The notes: a model not told the origin generated them from the sequence alone. Counted from the stretch's first letter, positions 8,217-16,127 are shown. The stretch is DNA of 64,000 nt from Bacillota bacterium (GCA_023392075.1 JAEVZU010000250.1:1-64000); one strand, 5' to 3'. Translations and numbers: made by a program.

Positions 8217-8585
8217 TCAGCCTGCCATTCCAAGTATGGCGCCGGATATAAAAGGAATGAGCCATATGATCCAGACAAATATGCTGAATTTGTGAAAGCC
8301 TGACTTTGCCCTCTCATTATTTCTGATTATAACATAGGTTGCCCACAGGGCATGTACCAGCATTAAAATTATGGCCAGAAGTCCGGTTATTCCGTGAAAA
8401 TTAAATTTGAAGCCGTCCTGGGCCAGTTCACTCATCAGGCTTGTTCCAATGGTGTCAAAAGCCAGTCCTGTCCAAAATATTACAAGATGCCATTTTTTCA
8501 GAGTTCCCTGGATTTTTTCGCTCCACACTCCGATTGAATAAAAAACAAGTGCAAGATTTATGGCAATTACAGCATATAGCAGCAT
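8217..8585 (-). CDS. HsmA family (TIGR03987-type) membrane protein
   Basis: A 122-residue protein with four hydrophobic segments (about residues 3-20, 35-50, 66-86 and 98-118) and conserved polar residues at helix ends. This matches the small membrane protein family annotated HsmA/TIGR03987. The biochemical role is unknown to me. ATG at 8585 has ggaggaatat upstream on the minus strand. It is divergent from the BFD-like gene at 8899, with a copy of repeat A between them. Confidence 0.75.
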   Translation of the reverse strand: MLLYAVIAINLALVFYSIGVWSEKIQGTLKKWHLVIFWTGLAFDTIGTSLMSELAQDGFKFNFHGITGLLAIILMLVHALWATYVIIRNNERAKSGFHKFSIFVWIIWLIPFISGAILGMAG

Positions 8586-8662
8586 ATATTCCTCCGATCA
8601 TTAATATTTTCCTGCCGTAGTAATTTTCTGATAAATATTGTATTCAACCCTTTCAATGAATA

Positions 8663-8812
8663 TACCCTCTAGTGACAATGTAAAACACGCCTTACGCCGA
8701 CTATTTTGCCACTTTTCTTTGTTGGCGTTCTTGCCTTGCGTCAGCAAGGCTACGTCCATCCTTCTCGAAAATTTACCGCTCAAAAACGTATTGTACATGC
8801 TAATAGAGGGTA
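8663..8812 (-). repeat. MITE-like repeat family A, 150-bp copy (reverse orientation)
   Basis: Both ends are present: taccctctagtgacaatgta at the left and taatagagggta at the right. The inner sequence is the reverse complement of the right part of the element at 30629-30904 (cttgccttgcgtcagcaagg, ttgccacttttctttgt). Its left-hand half is deleted. It sits between the divergent HsmA-type and BFD-like genes. Confidence 0.85.
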
Positions 8813-8898
8813 TATGTAATATAAACAAAACTATCAATACTAATATTAAAATTAATTCATTGGCCGAGCCTTTCATGCCAACCGTGCGGAGGAGAAAA

Positions 8899-9120
8899 AT
8901 GGATCAAAATTTAAATTCCGAAATTCTTGATAAAATTACCAAGGTATGTATTTGTAAAGCAATCCCGAGAGCTGTAATCAAAAAAGCGATAAAAGCGGGA
9001 GCAAAAACCCTGAAGGAGGTACAGGAGGCCACGGGGGCGGGAAGCGGCCCCTGCGGCGGAAAACGCTGCACAGTTAAAATATTGGAGCTGCTGGATGCCG
9101 AAAATATTAGTAGTCTGTAA
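8899..9120 (+). CDS. BFD-like [2Fe-2S]-binding protein
   Basis: A 73-residue protein with the bacterioferritin-associated ferredoxin-like pattern: CIC near residue 14, then SGPCGGKRC near residue 53 (C-x-C ... C-x4-C). The GAKTLKEVQEATGAG segment is typical of the family. It probably carries one [2Fe-2S] cluster as an electron carrier or a sensor module. The start is ATG 8899 with ggaggag just upstream. The reading frame stays open upstream through repeat A, so a longer fused product from 8638 is formally possible but lacks a good Shine-Dalgarno. Its stop region overlaps the convergent YdcZ gene. Confidence 0.9.
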   Translation: MDQNLNSEILDKITKVCICKAIPRAVIKKAIKAGAKTLKEVQEATGAGSGPCGGKRCTVKILELLDAENISSL

Positions 9121-9565
9121 CATATTGATTCTCACGTTTTTTATCCAGTAACAGATTGTAGGTTAAACCCGCCAGTACTAAAATTCCTCCTGTAATCTTA
9201 CCGATGGATATATCGCCGCTGATTAAATAATCTATTAATATACCTGCAAACAGCTGACCAATAAATATCAGCAAGGTTAAATAAAACGCAGAGACCTTTG
9301 GAGTTGTGAAATTTGATAAAATAATAACTATAACTCCTAATAAACCTCCTGTATAAGCCCACAAGGGTATTGTTCCATATTTTGCAGCAGGCAGGTTTGC
9401 AAGCTCCCTGCTGATCATCAGAAACACAAAAGAAACGGATAGTCCTGTAATGTAGTTGAAAAAAGTACTTTGTAAAGTGCCGATCCTTGAAGCCAATAAA
9501 GAATTGATAATCCTTGCCACCACAATGGACACGCCTGCCAGAACCGAAATGACCATATAAAACAT
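9107..9565 (-). CDS. YdcZ/DUF606 family transporter, second of pair
   Basis: A 152-residue protein with five predicted membrane helices, belonging to the YdcZ (DUF606) branch of the drug/metabolite transporter superfamily. Members are half-size and usually occur as tandem pairs that are expected to form antiparallel dimers. It lies 15 bases downstream of a paralogue (9581-10003) on the same strand, with a good Shine-Dalgarno (ggaggtacatca). The substrate is unknown. Its 3' end overlaps the end of the BFD-like gene on the other strand by 14 bases. Confidence 0.9.
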   Translation of the reverse strand: MFYMVISVLAGVSIVVARIINSLLASRIGTLQSTFFNYITGLSVSFVFLMISRELANLPAAKYGTIPLWAYTGGLLGVIVIILSNFTTPKVSAFYLTLLIFIGQLFAGILIDYLISGDISIGKITGGILVLAGLTYNLLLDKKRENQYVTDY

Positions 9566-9580
9566 TGATGTACCTCCAAT

Positions 9581-10003
9581 TTATAAAAAAGCCATTACAA
9601 AGATGCCTGCCATGATAATTGCCAATCCGATGCATTTCTTTTTTTCAAACCTGATCTTCTTCATCTGAAACAGTCCGAAATGGTCTATTACCAACGAAAC
9701 CAACAGCTGCCCGAACAGACCCAGGGCCAGCGGCAATGAGACTCCGAGGGCCGTGTAACCGATATTATTGAATAAAACCGTAAAAACTCCAATAACGCCC
9801 GCACTATATAAATATACCGGTATTCCTTTCAAATTAAAGCGGAAAGCTTTGCCCGCTATCATTGCAATAATTATTCCAAGCAGTCCCACCAAATGAATGA
9901 TAACTGCTGCAGTATAGTTTCCCGAAGCAGCTGACAGGGTTCCGTTAATCATGATCATTAATGAAATCAGTGCACCAATACATAAAGAAACCGAATTATA
10001 CAT
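9581..10003 (-). CDS. YdcZ/DUF606 family transporter, first of pair
   Basis: A 140-residue paralogue of the downstream transporter, with five hydrophobic helices and the family features GTLSAASGNYTAAV and PLALGLFGQLLVSLVIDHFG. It is expected to pair with the product of 9107-9565. ATG 10003 has aggaggtaaag upstream. It is divergent from a Crp/Fnr-type regulator, and the promoter region between them is interrupted by a copy of repeat A, which may have altered its control. Confidence 0.9.
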   Translation of the reverse strand: MYNSVSLCIGALISLMIMINGTLSAASGNYTAAVIIHLVGLLGIIIAMIAGKAFRFNLKGIPVYLYSAGVIGVFTVLFNNIGYTALGVSLPLALGLFGQLLVSLVIDHFGLFQMKKIRFEKKKCIGLAIIMAGIFVMAFL

Positions 10004-10039
10004 ATACTTCTTTACCTCCTAAAAGCTTTAGCAAGACTT

Positions 10040-10164
10040 TACCCTCTATTGATAATGTACAAAGCCCTACTGCACGCCTTTGCCTTGCCGCAAGCCAAGG
10101 ACGACGACAAAGGAAAGTGGCAAAATAGCCGGCGTGAGGCGTGTTATACATTGTCAAAGAGGTA
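10040..10164 (+). repeat. MITE-like repeat family A, 125-bp copy
   Basis: The left terminus taccctctattgataatgta and the right terminus ttatacattgtcaaagaggta are both present; the right end has lost some bases. The middle joins the left-hand cacgcctttgccttgccgca part directly to the right-hand gacgacgacaaaggaaagtgg part, so it is an internally deleted copy. It lies in the divergent promoter region of the YdcZ pair and the Crp-type regulator. Confidence 0.85.
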
Positions 10165-10203
10165 AGTATACATTAAATTTAACATGCCGGAGTTGAATAT
10201 TGA

Positions 10204-10219
10204 TATGACATATGTCATA
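10204..10219. promoter_or_regulatory. perfect palindrome, probable operator
   Basis: TATGACATATGTCATA is a 16-base perfect palindrome lying 45 bases before the ATG of the Crp/Fnr-type regulator. It is a plausible binding site for that regulator (autoregulation and control of the divergent YdcZ pair). It does not match the classical Crp or Fnr consensus. Confidence 0.5.
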
Positions 10220-10264
10220 GTAAATATATAGATTCTAATACTTTTTTAAAAGGACGAAGGGATT

Positions 10265-10960
10265 ATGAGAAAAGTACCCGATAAGCTTTTAATTGACAGG
10301 TATATCAGCAAATATCACATCGATGAGGTTTTTACCAAAGATATGGAGCCCTATATGGTACTCCTTTTCTATAGAAAGAATGAATATATGTTCAAGGAGG
10401 GAGCGGATATTGATTATCTGCTTTTTATCGTAGAGGGCAAGGCGAAGGTTTTTACAACCGTCAGCAACGGAAAATCCCTGCTGCTCTGTTTTTATCCCGA
10501 GTCAAGAGTTTTGGGGGATATAGAAATTTTTGAGGACAGAACTGCGACCAACAATGTTCAAGCAATTGAAGACAGCTATTGTATAGGTATATCCCGGGAA
10601 AATGTATCATTGCATCTTTTGAACGATTCTAAATTTCTGAGGTTTATTTGCAGCTCCCTTGGGCAGAAGCTTAACAGGTGTGCCAAAAACAGTGCCATAA
10701 ATTTGCTGTATTCACTTGAAAACAGATTGGCAAGCTACATTTTGGCGGCAAGTGAGGTTTCACACAAAAACGGACCGGCATTGCCAACCTTTAATGAAAA
10801 CCTGTCCGAACTGTCCGAGCTTCTCGGAACAAGCTACAGACATCTGCACCGGGCTCTTAACAGTCTTTGCGGAAAAGGGGTTATCAGGAAGATATCCTGC
10901 GGGTATGAAATAACCGATTCTTCCGAAATAAAAAGGCTGGCTGCCGATCTTTATAATTGA
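10265..10960 (+). CDS. Crp/Fnr family transcriptional regulator (YeiL-like)
   Basis: A 231-residue protein. An N-terminal cyclic-nucleotide-binding-type beta barrel (about residues 25-140, including FYPESRVLGDIEIFEDR) is followed by a long dimer helix and a C-terminal winged helix (LSELLGTSYRHLHRALNSL, about residues 185-203). No N-terminal cysteine cluster of the Fnr type is seen, and the arginine that binds cAMP in Crp is not obvious, so the effector is unknown. The overall layout resembles YeiL. Gene order suggests it controls the divergent transporter pair. Confidence 0.9.
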   Translation: MRKVPDKLLIDRYISKYHIDEVFTKDMEPYMVLLFYRKNEYMFKEGADIDYLLFIVEGKAKVFTTVSNGKSLLLCFYPESRVLGDIEIFEDRTATNNVQAIEDSYCIGISRENVSLHLLNDSKFLRFICSSLGQKLNRCAKNSAINLLYSLENRLASYILAASEVSHKNGPALPTFNENLSELSELLGTSYRHLHRALNSLCGKGVIRKISCGYEITDSSEIKRLAADLYN

Positions 10961-10974
10961 GTTTATAAATAAAA

Positions 10975-12027
10975 TTATATTAAAAAAATTATTCCAAAAT
11001 AGATAATAAGCAGGGACATCCCTATAGGAAGTCCTATTTTAGCCCATTCTCTGCTCTTTATGTTAAGCTTTCCGGCTGAAATAATGTTGGGAATGTTTCC
11101 GGGTATCAGCATTCCTCCGCTTAACAGAAGTCCCATCAATATGGCCTGGATCTGCTTAAGGCTCATAGCCGGACTTATTTCTGCTGCAGCCAGGGTAGCA
11201 TTGTCAAGGACAGCAGAAGACATATTGATCCAGTACAGAATTCGGCTGTCAAGGTGTATGATATAAGTGTTAATAAGAGGTTTAAAGCCTGAACCCAGCA
11301 GCTCCAGCGCAATTACGAACAGAAATATTTTAAGGGCCCTGATAAAGACATCCTTAAGGCTTTCAGCCTGAACTATATTCTCTTCTTCAATGCCCAGGTT
11401 TTCATCTTTTTCATTAACTTCTCCAATGGTTTCTTTCCGCCCGGCAATTAAAGCTCCTAAAAGTGCCATAGCTATTACCCCCGGTATTACATATATTCCT
11501 ATACTCCTGGTCAGGTAAAAGAAATCAACCTTTAATGCCGATACCACAATTGTCGATAGGGGTTCTCCTATGGGGGTTAATACGGCACCCAGACCGATGG
11601 AAAAACAGGCTATAACGGTGAGAATTACTTTCCTGCCGTGTTTTACAGGGAGGGCATGAATTATTTCCACCAGTATTAATGCGGCTATGATAGCAGTAAT
11701 AAAACTTGATAATAAACCTAAAACAAGTATTAATAAAAAAATGAACAGTGGTAAGGGTATTTTCTCTATGGCAAAATTTACGAATTCCTTTATTTTTTTT
11801 ACTGAAATTCTGAATATCAAGCCTGCTATGAGTACCGCAGCAGTTATGAAATATAGAAGATAGTTCATAAATATGTGTTCTGCCAGTTCCGGAGACAGTG
11901 CTCCGGATATGATTGTTGCCGACAGCCCCATAACCAGAAGAAAATACTCAAGGTTATGTTCAATCCTTTGAAAAGTAAAAGGCAGCACCAGAATAAGCGC
12001 CAATACTATAATTAATCCTATAATCAT
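10975..12027 (-). CDS. DUF1646 family cation transporter
   Basis: A 350-residue membrane protein with about ten hydrophobic helices. It matches the DUF1646 family of putative ion transporters, which is related to Na+/H+ antiporter-like permeases. Recognisable stretches are GAVLTPIGEPLSTIVVSAL and LLSGGMLIPGNIPNIISAGK, the latter typical of ion transporter re-entrant loops. ATG 12027 has ggaggt upstream. A structured leader lies upstream on the same strand (12105-12245). Genes of this family are the namesake of the DUF1646 RNA motif, since shown to be the Na+-I riboswitch, so sodium export is the likely role. Confidence 0.88.
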   Translation of the reverse strand: MIIGLIIVLALILVLPFTFQRIEHNLEYFLLVMGLSATIISGALSPELAEHIFMNYLLYFITAAVLIAGLIFRISVKKIKEFVNFAIEKIPLPLFIFLLILVLGLLSSFITAIIAALILVEIIHALPVKHGRKVILTVIACFSIGLGAVLTPIGEPLSTIVVSALKVDFFYLTRSIGIYVIPGVIAMALLGALIAGRKETIGEVNEKDENLGIEEENIVQAESLKDVFIRALKIFLFVIALELLGSGFKPLINTYIIHLDSRILYWINMSSAVLDNATLAAAEISPAMSLKQIQAILMGLLLSGGMLIPGNIPNIISAGKLNIKSREWAKIGLPIGMSLLIIYFGIIFLI

Positions 12028-12104
12028 TAACAGACCTCCAAAAATATAAGTATTTCCTAACAGTTATCTGAGTATGCGGCAATTGGTTATTAATTACTTC
12101 ACCT

Positions 12105-12245
12105 CATAAATTCCCATTCCTTCAAACAGCAGTAAAAAAGGCGGATAACTCGTAATAAAACGAGCTCCCCACCCCAGAAGCCTTAGTGATCTTGAAAGCA
12201 CAACAATTTGCCCAACCGGAAAGCATCAGTATCAAATTGTTATTA
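12105..12245 (-). promoter_or_regulatory. structured leader, candidate DUF1646 motif / Na+-I riboswitch
   Basis: On the minus strand, upstream of the DUF1646 gene, the leader holds three stems: acaatttg / caaattgt (12240-12233 with 12210-12203), aaggc / gcctt (12184-12180 with 12142-12138), and inside it ctcgt / acgag (12164-12160 with 12153-12149). The unpaired stretches are G-rich (ggggtgggg). A sodium-sensing RNA class is known directly upstream of this gene family. I assign it from gene context and visible structure, not from a consensus match. Confidence 0.5.
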
Positions 12246-12315
12246 TTATAACATCATAAGTGGTTTGGTTCAAGTTTTTGGTTATATTTTGTCTGAGTAA
12301 GTAAGTTAAAATTTA

Positions 12316-12344
12316 TTGACTAAAGCGTATAAATGACTTATCAT
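12316..12344 (+). promoter_or_regulatory. promoter of the DUF6530 / GIY-YIG pair
   Basis: TTGACT (12316-12321) and TATCAT (12339-12344) are 17 bases apart. An inverted repeat, TTTACTAAT / ATTAGTAAA (12356-12364 and 12372-12380), lies immediately downstream near the expected transcript start and could be a repressor site. Confidence 0.5.
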
Positions 12345-12461
12345 ATAAATAGTAATTTACTAATTTACTAGATTAGTAAATGTTGCAATTAGAAGGACTA
12401 AAAATTTTGAATAAGGGGTTAAGCTTAATTGCACCGATTAGCCCCCGGAACAGGAGATATT

Positions 12462-12944
12462 ATGAAAATACCGACAACTTTAAAACATAAACCTGTAATA
12501 GTGTCTGAAAACTATGAAAATGTTGATGGAAGATATGCATATAAAACGGACGCAAAAGGTCTTTCCCTTGGTCTGGCTCAGTGGAATGACCGGGGAAAGG
12601 TTGATATTTCAGCGAAGGTATGGAGATATACCGGGGAAAAGTGGTCCAGGCAGTCGGAAGAACTCCCCTTGCACCGTGTTCTTGACCTGGCGATTTTGGT
12701 AGCTAGAACCAAACTTTACTTCAGAGAGGATTCCTACAAAAATTCAAAGCTTTATGATCCGGAAAAGCCGGTAATTGACAGGGTGGGTTTGCAGGGAGAT
12801 GCCATGACGGTATCAATTTGTACTGAGAATGAGAAGATCGACGAAGATATTAAACTGTTCAGTCAGGCTTTGAGTGACGATGACGAGATGATTGGTGAAC
12901 GCCTGAGTTCCCTTGCAAGGATTTTGAAGGAGATGGGTTATTAA
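12462..12944 (+). CDS. DUF6530 family protein
   Basis: A 160-residue soluble protein with the features of DUF6530: an early KHKPVIVSENYENVDGRY, a central WNDRGKVDISAKVWRYTG and a C-terminal acidic helical part ending in ARILKEMGY. The function is unknown. ATG 12462 is preferred because caggagatatt precedes it; an upstream TTG at 12429 lacks a ribosome site. It is two bases from the next gene (GIY-YIG), so the two form an operon. Confidence 0.72.
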   Translation: MKIPTTLKHKPVIVSENYENVDGRYAYKTDAKGLSLGLAQWNDRGKVDISAKVWRYTGEKWSRQSEELPLHRVLDLAILVARTKLYFREDSYKNSKLYDPEKPVIDRVGLQGDAMTVSICTENEKIDEDIKLFSQALSDDDEMIGERLSSLARILKEMGY

Positions 12945-12946
12945 TA

Positions 12947-13315
12947 ATGGACAAGAACAGAAAAAAAGAGCTTCAGCAGCAATACATTCAGGCAAAGCAT
13001 CCAATGGGTGTATTTATCATACGGTCAAAGGTAAATAATAAATGTCATATACAGTCTACACCCGATCTTAGAGGTGTAATGAACGGTGCATATGTCAGAC
13101 TGGCCGGAGGCAGGCATCCTTATAAGGAACTCCAGCAGGAGTGGAACGAATATGGTGCCGGCAACTTCGAAATTGAGATACTGGAACAACTGCAATATGA
13201 TGAAAAGGATGAAGAAAAAAGTGATTATTCCGAAGAACTGGCTCTGCTTCAAATGATATGGGAAGAAAAGCTGGCAGGCCAGAAGTTGGAGTTTTATAAA
13301 AAACGGATCACTTGA
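12947..13315 (+). CDS. GIY-YIG-like nuclease family protein
   Basis: A 122-residue protein. GVFIIRSKVNNKCHIQSTPD resembles the GIY-YIG core with the first motif degenerate (GVF instead of GIY). It is followed by a conserved-looking arginine (GAYVRLAGG), YKELQQEW, and a NFEIEILEQL strand that ends the fold. The C-terminal half is charged and helical. Catalytic competence is uncertain because of the altered tyrosines. It is co-transcribed with the DUF6530 gene. Confidence 0.75.
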   Translation: MDKNRKKELQQQYIQAKHPMGVFIIRSKVNNKCHIQSTPDLRGVMNGAYVRLAGGRHPYKELQQEWNEYGAGNFEIEILEQLQYDEKDEEKSDYSEELALLQMIWEEKLAGQKLEFYKKRIT

Positions 13316-13407
13316 TTTCGGGCATGATGACTCCTTGCGGATTTTGGCACCATGGTATTGCCTTTGGCATATTATGTTAACATAAAACTGTAAAGGAGTT
13401 GATTTTT

Positions 13408-14148
13408 TTGGCGGGAATACCAGTATTCCAGGACTCTCCTGATAATCTAAAATCGTTACAATACGGTTATGACGGGACGACAGTACGAACCTTAAAGCTT
13501 GACACCAGCGGTAGACAGGTTATAGCCACCGATGTGGGAACCTCAATTGAAGTGACAGCAACAGATCTGGATATAAGAAATCTATCAAATACTCAGGACA
13601 ATATAGTAGTCTACGGTAATGACGGTACAGATAACAGGGCGTTTAAAACCGATACCAGCGGAAGACAGGTTATAGCCACCGATGTGGGAACTTCAATCGA
13701 AGTAAGTGCAACAGACCTGGATATCAGAAGTCTGTCAAATACCCAGGACAATATAGTAGTCTACGGTAATGACGGTACAGATAACAGGGCATTAAAGACG
13801 GATGTGACCGGAATACTGCAGGTAGCCTCATCCAAGACTTTTACAAACCTTTCGCAAAACGTGACAACAGCCGACGCCTATACCGGTTCAACAGCAAGGG
13901 ATATTTCACTGCAAACCCAATATTCCTTTTTTGTTAATAATACCGGTGCGGACTCCGCTACGGTAAAAGTTCAGATAAGTCCCGACAATACTCTGTGGGT
14001 CGATGACAGTACTGAATTTGAAGTAGCTGCGGCTACGGCAAAAGTATTAACTCCCACCAGATTTGCAAATTTTGCAAGAGTGGCGTACAGATCCACCACA
14101 ACGGGCTCCAGTACTACGGCTGATATAATTTATCAGTCACAGGCCTGA
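13408..14148 (+). CDS. DUF6385 domain protein with tandem 50-residue repeats
   Basis: A 246-residue protein. After a short N-terminus there are two nearly identical 50-residue units beginning TSGRQVIATDVGTSIEV and ending YGNDGTDNRAF/LKTD (DNA about 13501-13650 and 13651-13800). A beta-rich C-terminal domain follows (FVNNTGADSATVKVQISPD, then NFARVAYRSTTTGSS) of the DUF6385 type. The start is TTG 13408, placed eight to ten bases after aaaggag; an earlier TTG at 13399 abuts the Shine-Dalgarno. There is no signal peptide. Related proteins are common in spore-forming Clostridia and may be spore-surface components, which is inference. Confidence 0.78.
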   Translation: MAGIPVFQDSPDNLKSLQYGYDGTTVRTLKLDTSGRQVIATDVGTSIEVTATDLDIRNLSNTQDNIVVYGNDGTDNRAFKTDTSGRQVIATDVGTSIEVSATDLDIRSLSNTQDNIVVYGNDGTDNRALKTDVTGILQVASSKTFTNLSQNVTTADAYTGSTARDISLQTQYSFFVNNTGADSATVKVQISPDNTLWVDDSTEFEVAAATAKVLTPTRFANFARVAYRSTTTGSSTTADIIYQSQA

Positions 14149-14152
14149 TAAA

Positions 14153-14177
14153 TTCAGCTCACTTATTGTGAGCTGAA
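14153..14177. terminator. stem-loop after DUF6385 gene
   Basis: ttcagctcac (14153-14162) pairs with gtgagctgaa (14168-14177) around a five-base loop. A weak T-rich stretch follows. It could be a transcript-end hairpin. Confidence 0.5.
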
Positions 14178-14307
14178 ATACATAAGATTTTTATATTTAA
14201 TTCTATTATGCTTTCAAAGTATTATCAGCGAATTTATGATATAATATAGAATATTATTGTTTTTTCAACTGCCTGAGGATGCGTATTATTAAAATGCAGA
14301 ATTATAG

Positions 14308-14342
14308 AGCGGGAAACTCAATTTGAGTTTCCCGCTTTTTAA
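14308..14342 (+). terminator. intrinsic terminator
   Basis: agcgggaaactca pairs with tgagtttcccgct and runs into six T residues. It ends transcription arriving from the DUF6385 region, just before the TPR gene at 14369. Confidence 0.85.
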
Positions 14343-14368
14343 TTTAATTTAAGAGAAAAGAGGATAAA

Positions 14369-14908
14369 ATGAAAAGTATAAGCTTGCAGCAATTAGTAGC
14401 TAAAGCCAGCGAAATGGCTTTAGCAAATGAATGGGGAGAAAGGGCGTACAAGATCAATACGGCTATTTTGAAGAGGGATCAAAATAACTGTGCAGCCTGC
14501 ACAAGACTGGCAAAATATTATAAGCTCAATGACAATATTGAAGAGGCAAAACAAATGTATTTAAGAGCTCTGAACATCGATCCTGAAAACAGAGGAGCTA
14601 TCAATAACCTCAACGATATTGATAAGGAAAATAAAGAAAATGAGGAAGTAAATAATTATAGTTCTGTTGGTGATATGATTAAAGAAGGTCAAAAATCAAT
14701 GACAAAAGGTAAATACAGATTTGCTTCTAAATTATTTTTGAAGGCTTATAATATTGAACCAACATTGGCAGCCGCTGTGAGTCTCGCGGGAGCGTATAAG
14801 AAATTGGATAAAATTGATCTGGCTGAGAAGTTGTACAAGGATACCATTGATTCAGCCAAATCTGACATTGAGAAACTCAACATAAATAAATTTTTCAATA
14901 TAAATTAA
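14369..14908 (+). CDS. TPR repeat protein
   Basis: A 179-residue helical protein with three to four tetratricopeptide units, for example CAACTRLAKYYKLNDNIEEA then MYLRALNIDPENRGAI, and YRFASKLFLKAYNIEPTLAA. TPR proteins act as protein-binding scaffolds; the partner is unknown. Its Shine-Dalgarno is aagaggat. It stands alone between a terminator and an independent promoter for the zinc-ribbon gene. Confidence 0.82.
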   Translation: MKSISLQQLVAKASEMALANEWGERAYKINTAILKRDQNNCAACTRLAKYYKLNDNIEEAKQMYLRALNIDPENRGAINNLNDIDKENKENEEVNNYSSVGDMIKEGQKSMTKGKYRFASKLFLKAYNIEPTLAAAVSLAGAYKKLDKIDLAEKLYKDTIDSAKSDIEKLNINKFFNIN

Positions 14909-14980
14909 CTGAATATGGTTTGAAGATTTGATATTAAATGGCATATATAAAAAAATGTGGGAAAAAATTAAAATTTTTGC

Positions 14981-15009
14981 TTGTAGTATTAATTAATTAA
15001 TGATATAAT
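14981..15009 (+). promoter_or_regulatory. promoter of zinc-ribbon gene
   Basis: TTGTAG (14981-14986) and a perfect TATAAT (15004-15009) are spaced by 17 bases. The long 5' leader of about 100 bases shows nothing I recognise. Confidence 0.5.
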
Positions 15010-15116
15010 ACATTCCATGGGTTATTTATTAATAGACAAAACTTCCTTTAATTATCATTGGAGTAAGCTTGCCTGGGAATTTTAAATCCAAATACTTAAA
15101 GGAGGTAATATATAAA

Positions 15117-15314
15117 ATGGCAGATAAGACTATAACATGTAAAGATTGCAATTCAACATTCATTTTTACTGAAAATGAACAAGCATTTTACAAGGAAAAG
15201 GGTTTTGATAACGAGCCCCAAAGATGTCCCGATTGCAGAGCAGCTAGAAAGCAGCAAAGAGGTAACAATAACAGAAATGGAAATAGAAGCTTTGGTGGCG
15301 GAAACAGATGGTAA
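15117..15314 (+). CDS. small zinc-ribbon protein
   Basis: A 65-residue protein with two C-x2-C pairs, CKDC (residues about 8-11) and CPDC (36-39), around TFIFTENEQAFYKEKGF. This matches the probable zinc-ribbon family. The tail is rich in Arg, Asn and Gly (RGNNNRNGNRSFGGGNRW), as in nucleic-acid-binding cold-shock-like small proteins. The start at ATG 15117 follows a strong aaaggaggt. A terminator follows at 15318-15345. Confidence 0.9.
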   Translation: MADKTITCKDCNSTFIFTENEQAFYKEKGFDNEPQRCPDCRAARKQQRGNNNRNGNRSFGGGNRW

Positions 15315-15317
15315 ACC

Positions 15318-15345
15318 AAAAGGAGAGTATCAACTCTCCTTTTTT
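15318..15345 (+). terminator. intrinsic terminator
   Basis: aaaaggagag pairs with ctctcctttt and is followed by further T residues. It separates the zinc-ribbon gene from infC. Confidence 0.85.
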
Positions 15346-15376
15346 ATTAAAATTTAAAAATATAAATGAAATTGCA

Positions 15377-15411
15377 TTAAAAGTGGACTTTCTTGGAATA
15401 TCCACTTTTAA
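15377..15411 (+). promoter_or_regulatory. stem-loop in the infC leader
   Basis: ttaaaagtgga (15377-15387) pairs with tccacttttaa (15401-15411) around a 13-base loop, 55 bases before the infC start. No clear T run follows. It could be an attenuator or an mRNA-stabilising element. Confidence 0.45.
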
Positions 15412-15465
15412 TATTTCTGAAAGTTTTTGTAAATAACTATTAAATCCAATAAAAGAGGGGTGTAT

Positions 15466-15993
15466 ATTATCAAGAAAGATGAATTGCAATTAAATGAAGA
15501 AATAAGGGATAGCGAAATTCGTGTCATAGATAGCGACGGCTCAATGCTGGGCGTTATGCCGACAAAAGAAGCTATGAAACTGGCTTTTACCAAAAATCTT
15601 GACCTGGTAAAAATAGTACCAAATGCTGTACCTCCGGTCTGCAAAATAACAGACTACAGCAAAAGTGTTTTTGAACAGGCCAAAAAAGAAAAAGAAGCCA
15701 AAAAAAACCAAAAGATTGTTTCTTTAAAGGAAGTCAGGTTATCGGCTGCAATTGAGGAACATGATTTTGAGGTAAAAGTAAAGAGTGCCTTGAAATTTTT
15801 GCAGAATGGAGACAAAGTCAAAGTATCAATAAGATTTCGGGGAAGAGAAATGAGATACACCACTGCAGGAAGAGAAGTACTTGAAAAGTTTGCAGATACG
15901 GTAAAAGATTTTGGGACTATTGATAAACTTCCAAAACTTGAGGGAAAAAATATGATAATGATAGTTATTCCCAAAAAAACAGATATAAAATAA
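15466..15993 (+). CDS. infC: translation initiation factor IF-3, apparent ATT start
   Basis: About 175 residues, the full IF-3 length. The N-domain carries LQLNEEIRDSEIRVID, SDGSMLGVMPTKEAM and PPVCKITDYSK. A Lys-rich linker (KKEKEAKKNQKIVSLKEVRLS) follows. The C-domain carries KVSIRFRGREMRYTTAGREVL and MIMIVIPKK. agaggggtgt precedes ATT 15466 at proper spacing. AUU is the well-known autoregulatory start of infC, so I choose it over the in-frame GTG at 15460 that overlaps the Shine-Dalgarno. The usual partners rpmI and rplT are absent: the next gene is on the other strand. This could be a second infC. Confidence 0.88.
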   Translation: MIKKDELQLNEEIRDSEIRVIDSDGSMLGVMPTKEAMKLAFTKNLDLVKIVPNAVPPVCKITDYSKSVFEQAKKEKEAKKNQKIVSLKEVRLSAAIEEHDFEVKVKSALKFLQNGDKVKVSIRFRGREMRYTTAGREVLEKFADTVKDFGTIDKLPKLEGKNMIMIVIPKKTDIK

Positions 15994-16041
15994 ATGTAGT
16001 TATAGAACATTGAATATATACGTATTTATTAAAGAATAGAA

Positions 16042-16066
16042 GGGAGTGGCGCAACACGACACTCCC
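16042..16066. terminator. stem-loop between convergent infC and catalase genes
   Basis: gggagtg (16042-16048) pairs with cactccc (16060-16066). It lies between convergent genes and is likely a shared transcript end. Confidence 0.6.
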
Positions 16067-16127
16067 TATTAAAAGATTTTGTGTATTTATGTGTTTTTCA
16101 ACAGTCTCTTTTGCCTGTCTGAATATT

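Noticed and set aside
8638..8898. N-terminal extension of the BFD-like gene
   Set aside because: The extension is repeat sequence plus AT-rich leader without a ribosome site; the ATG at 8899 has ggaggag directly upstream.
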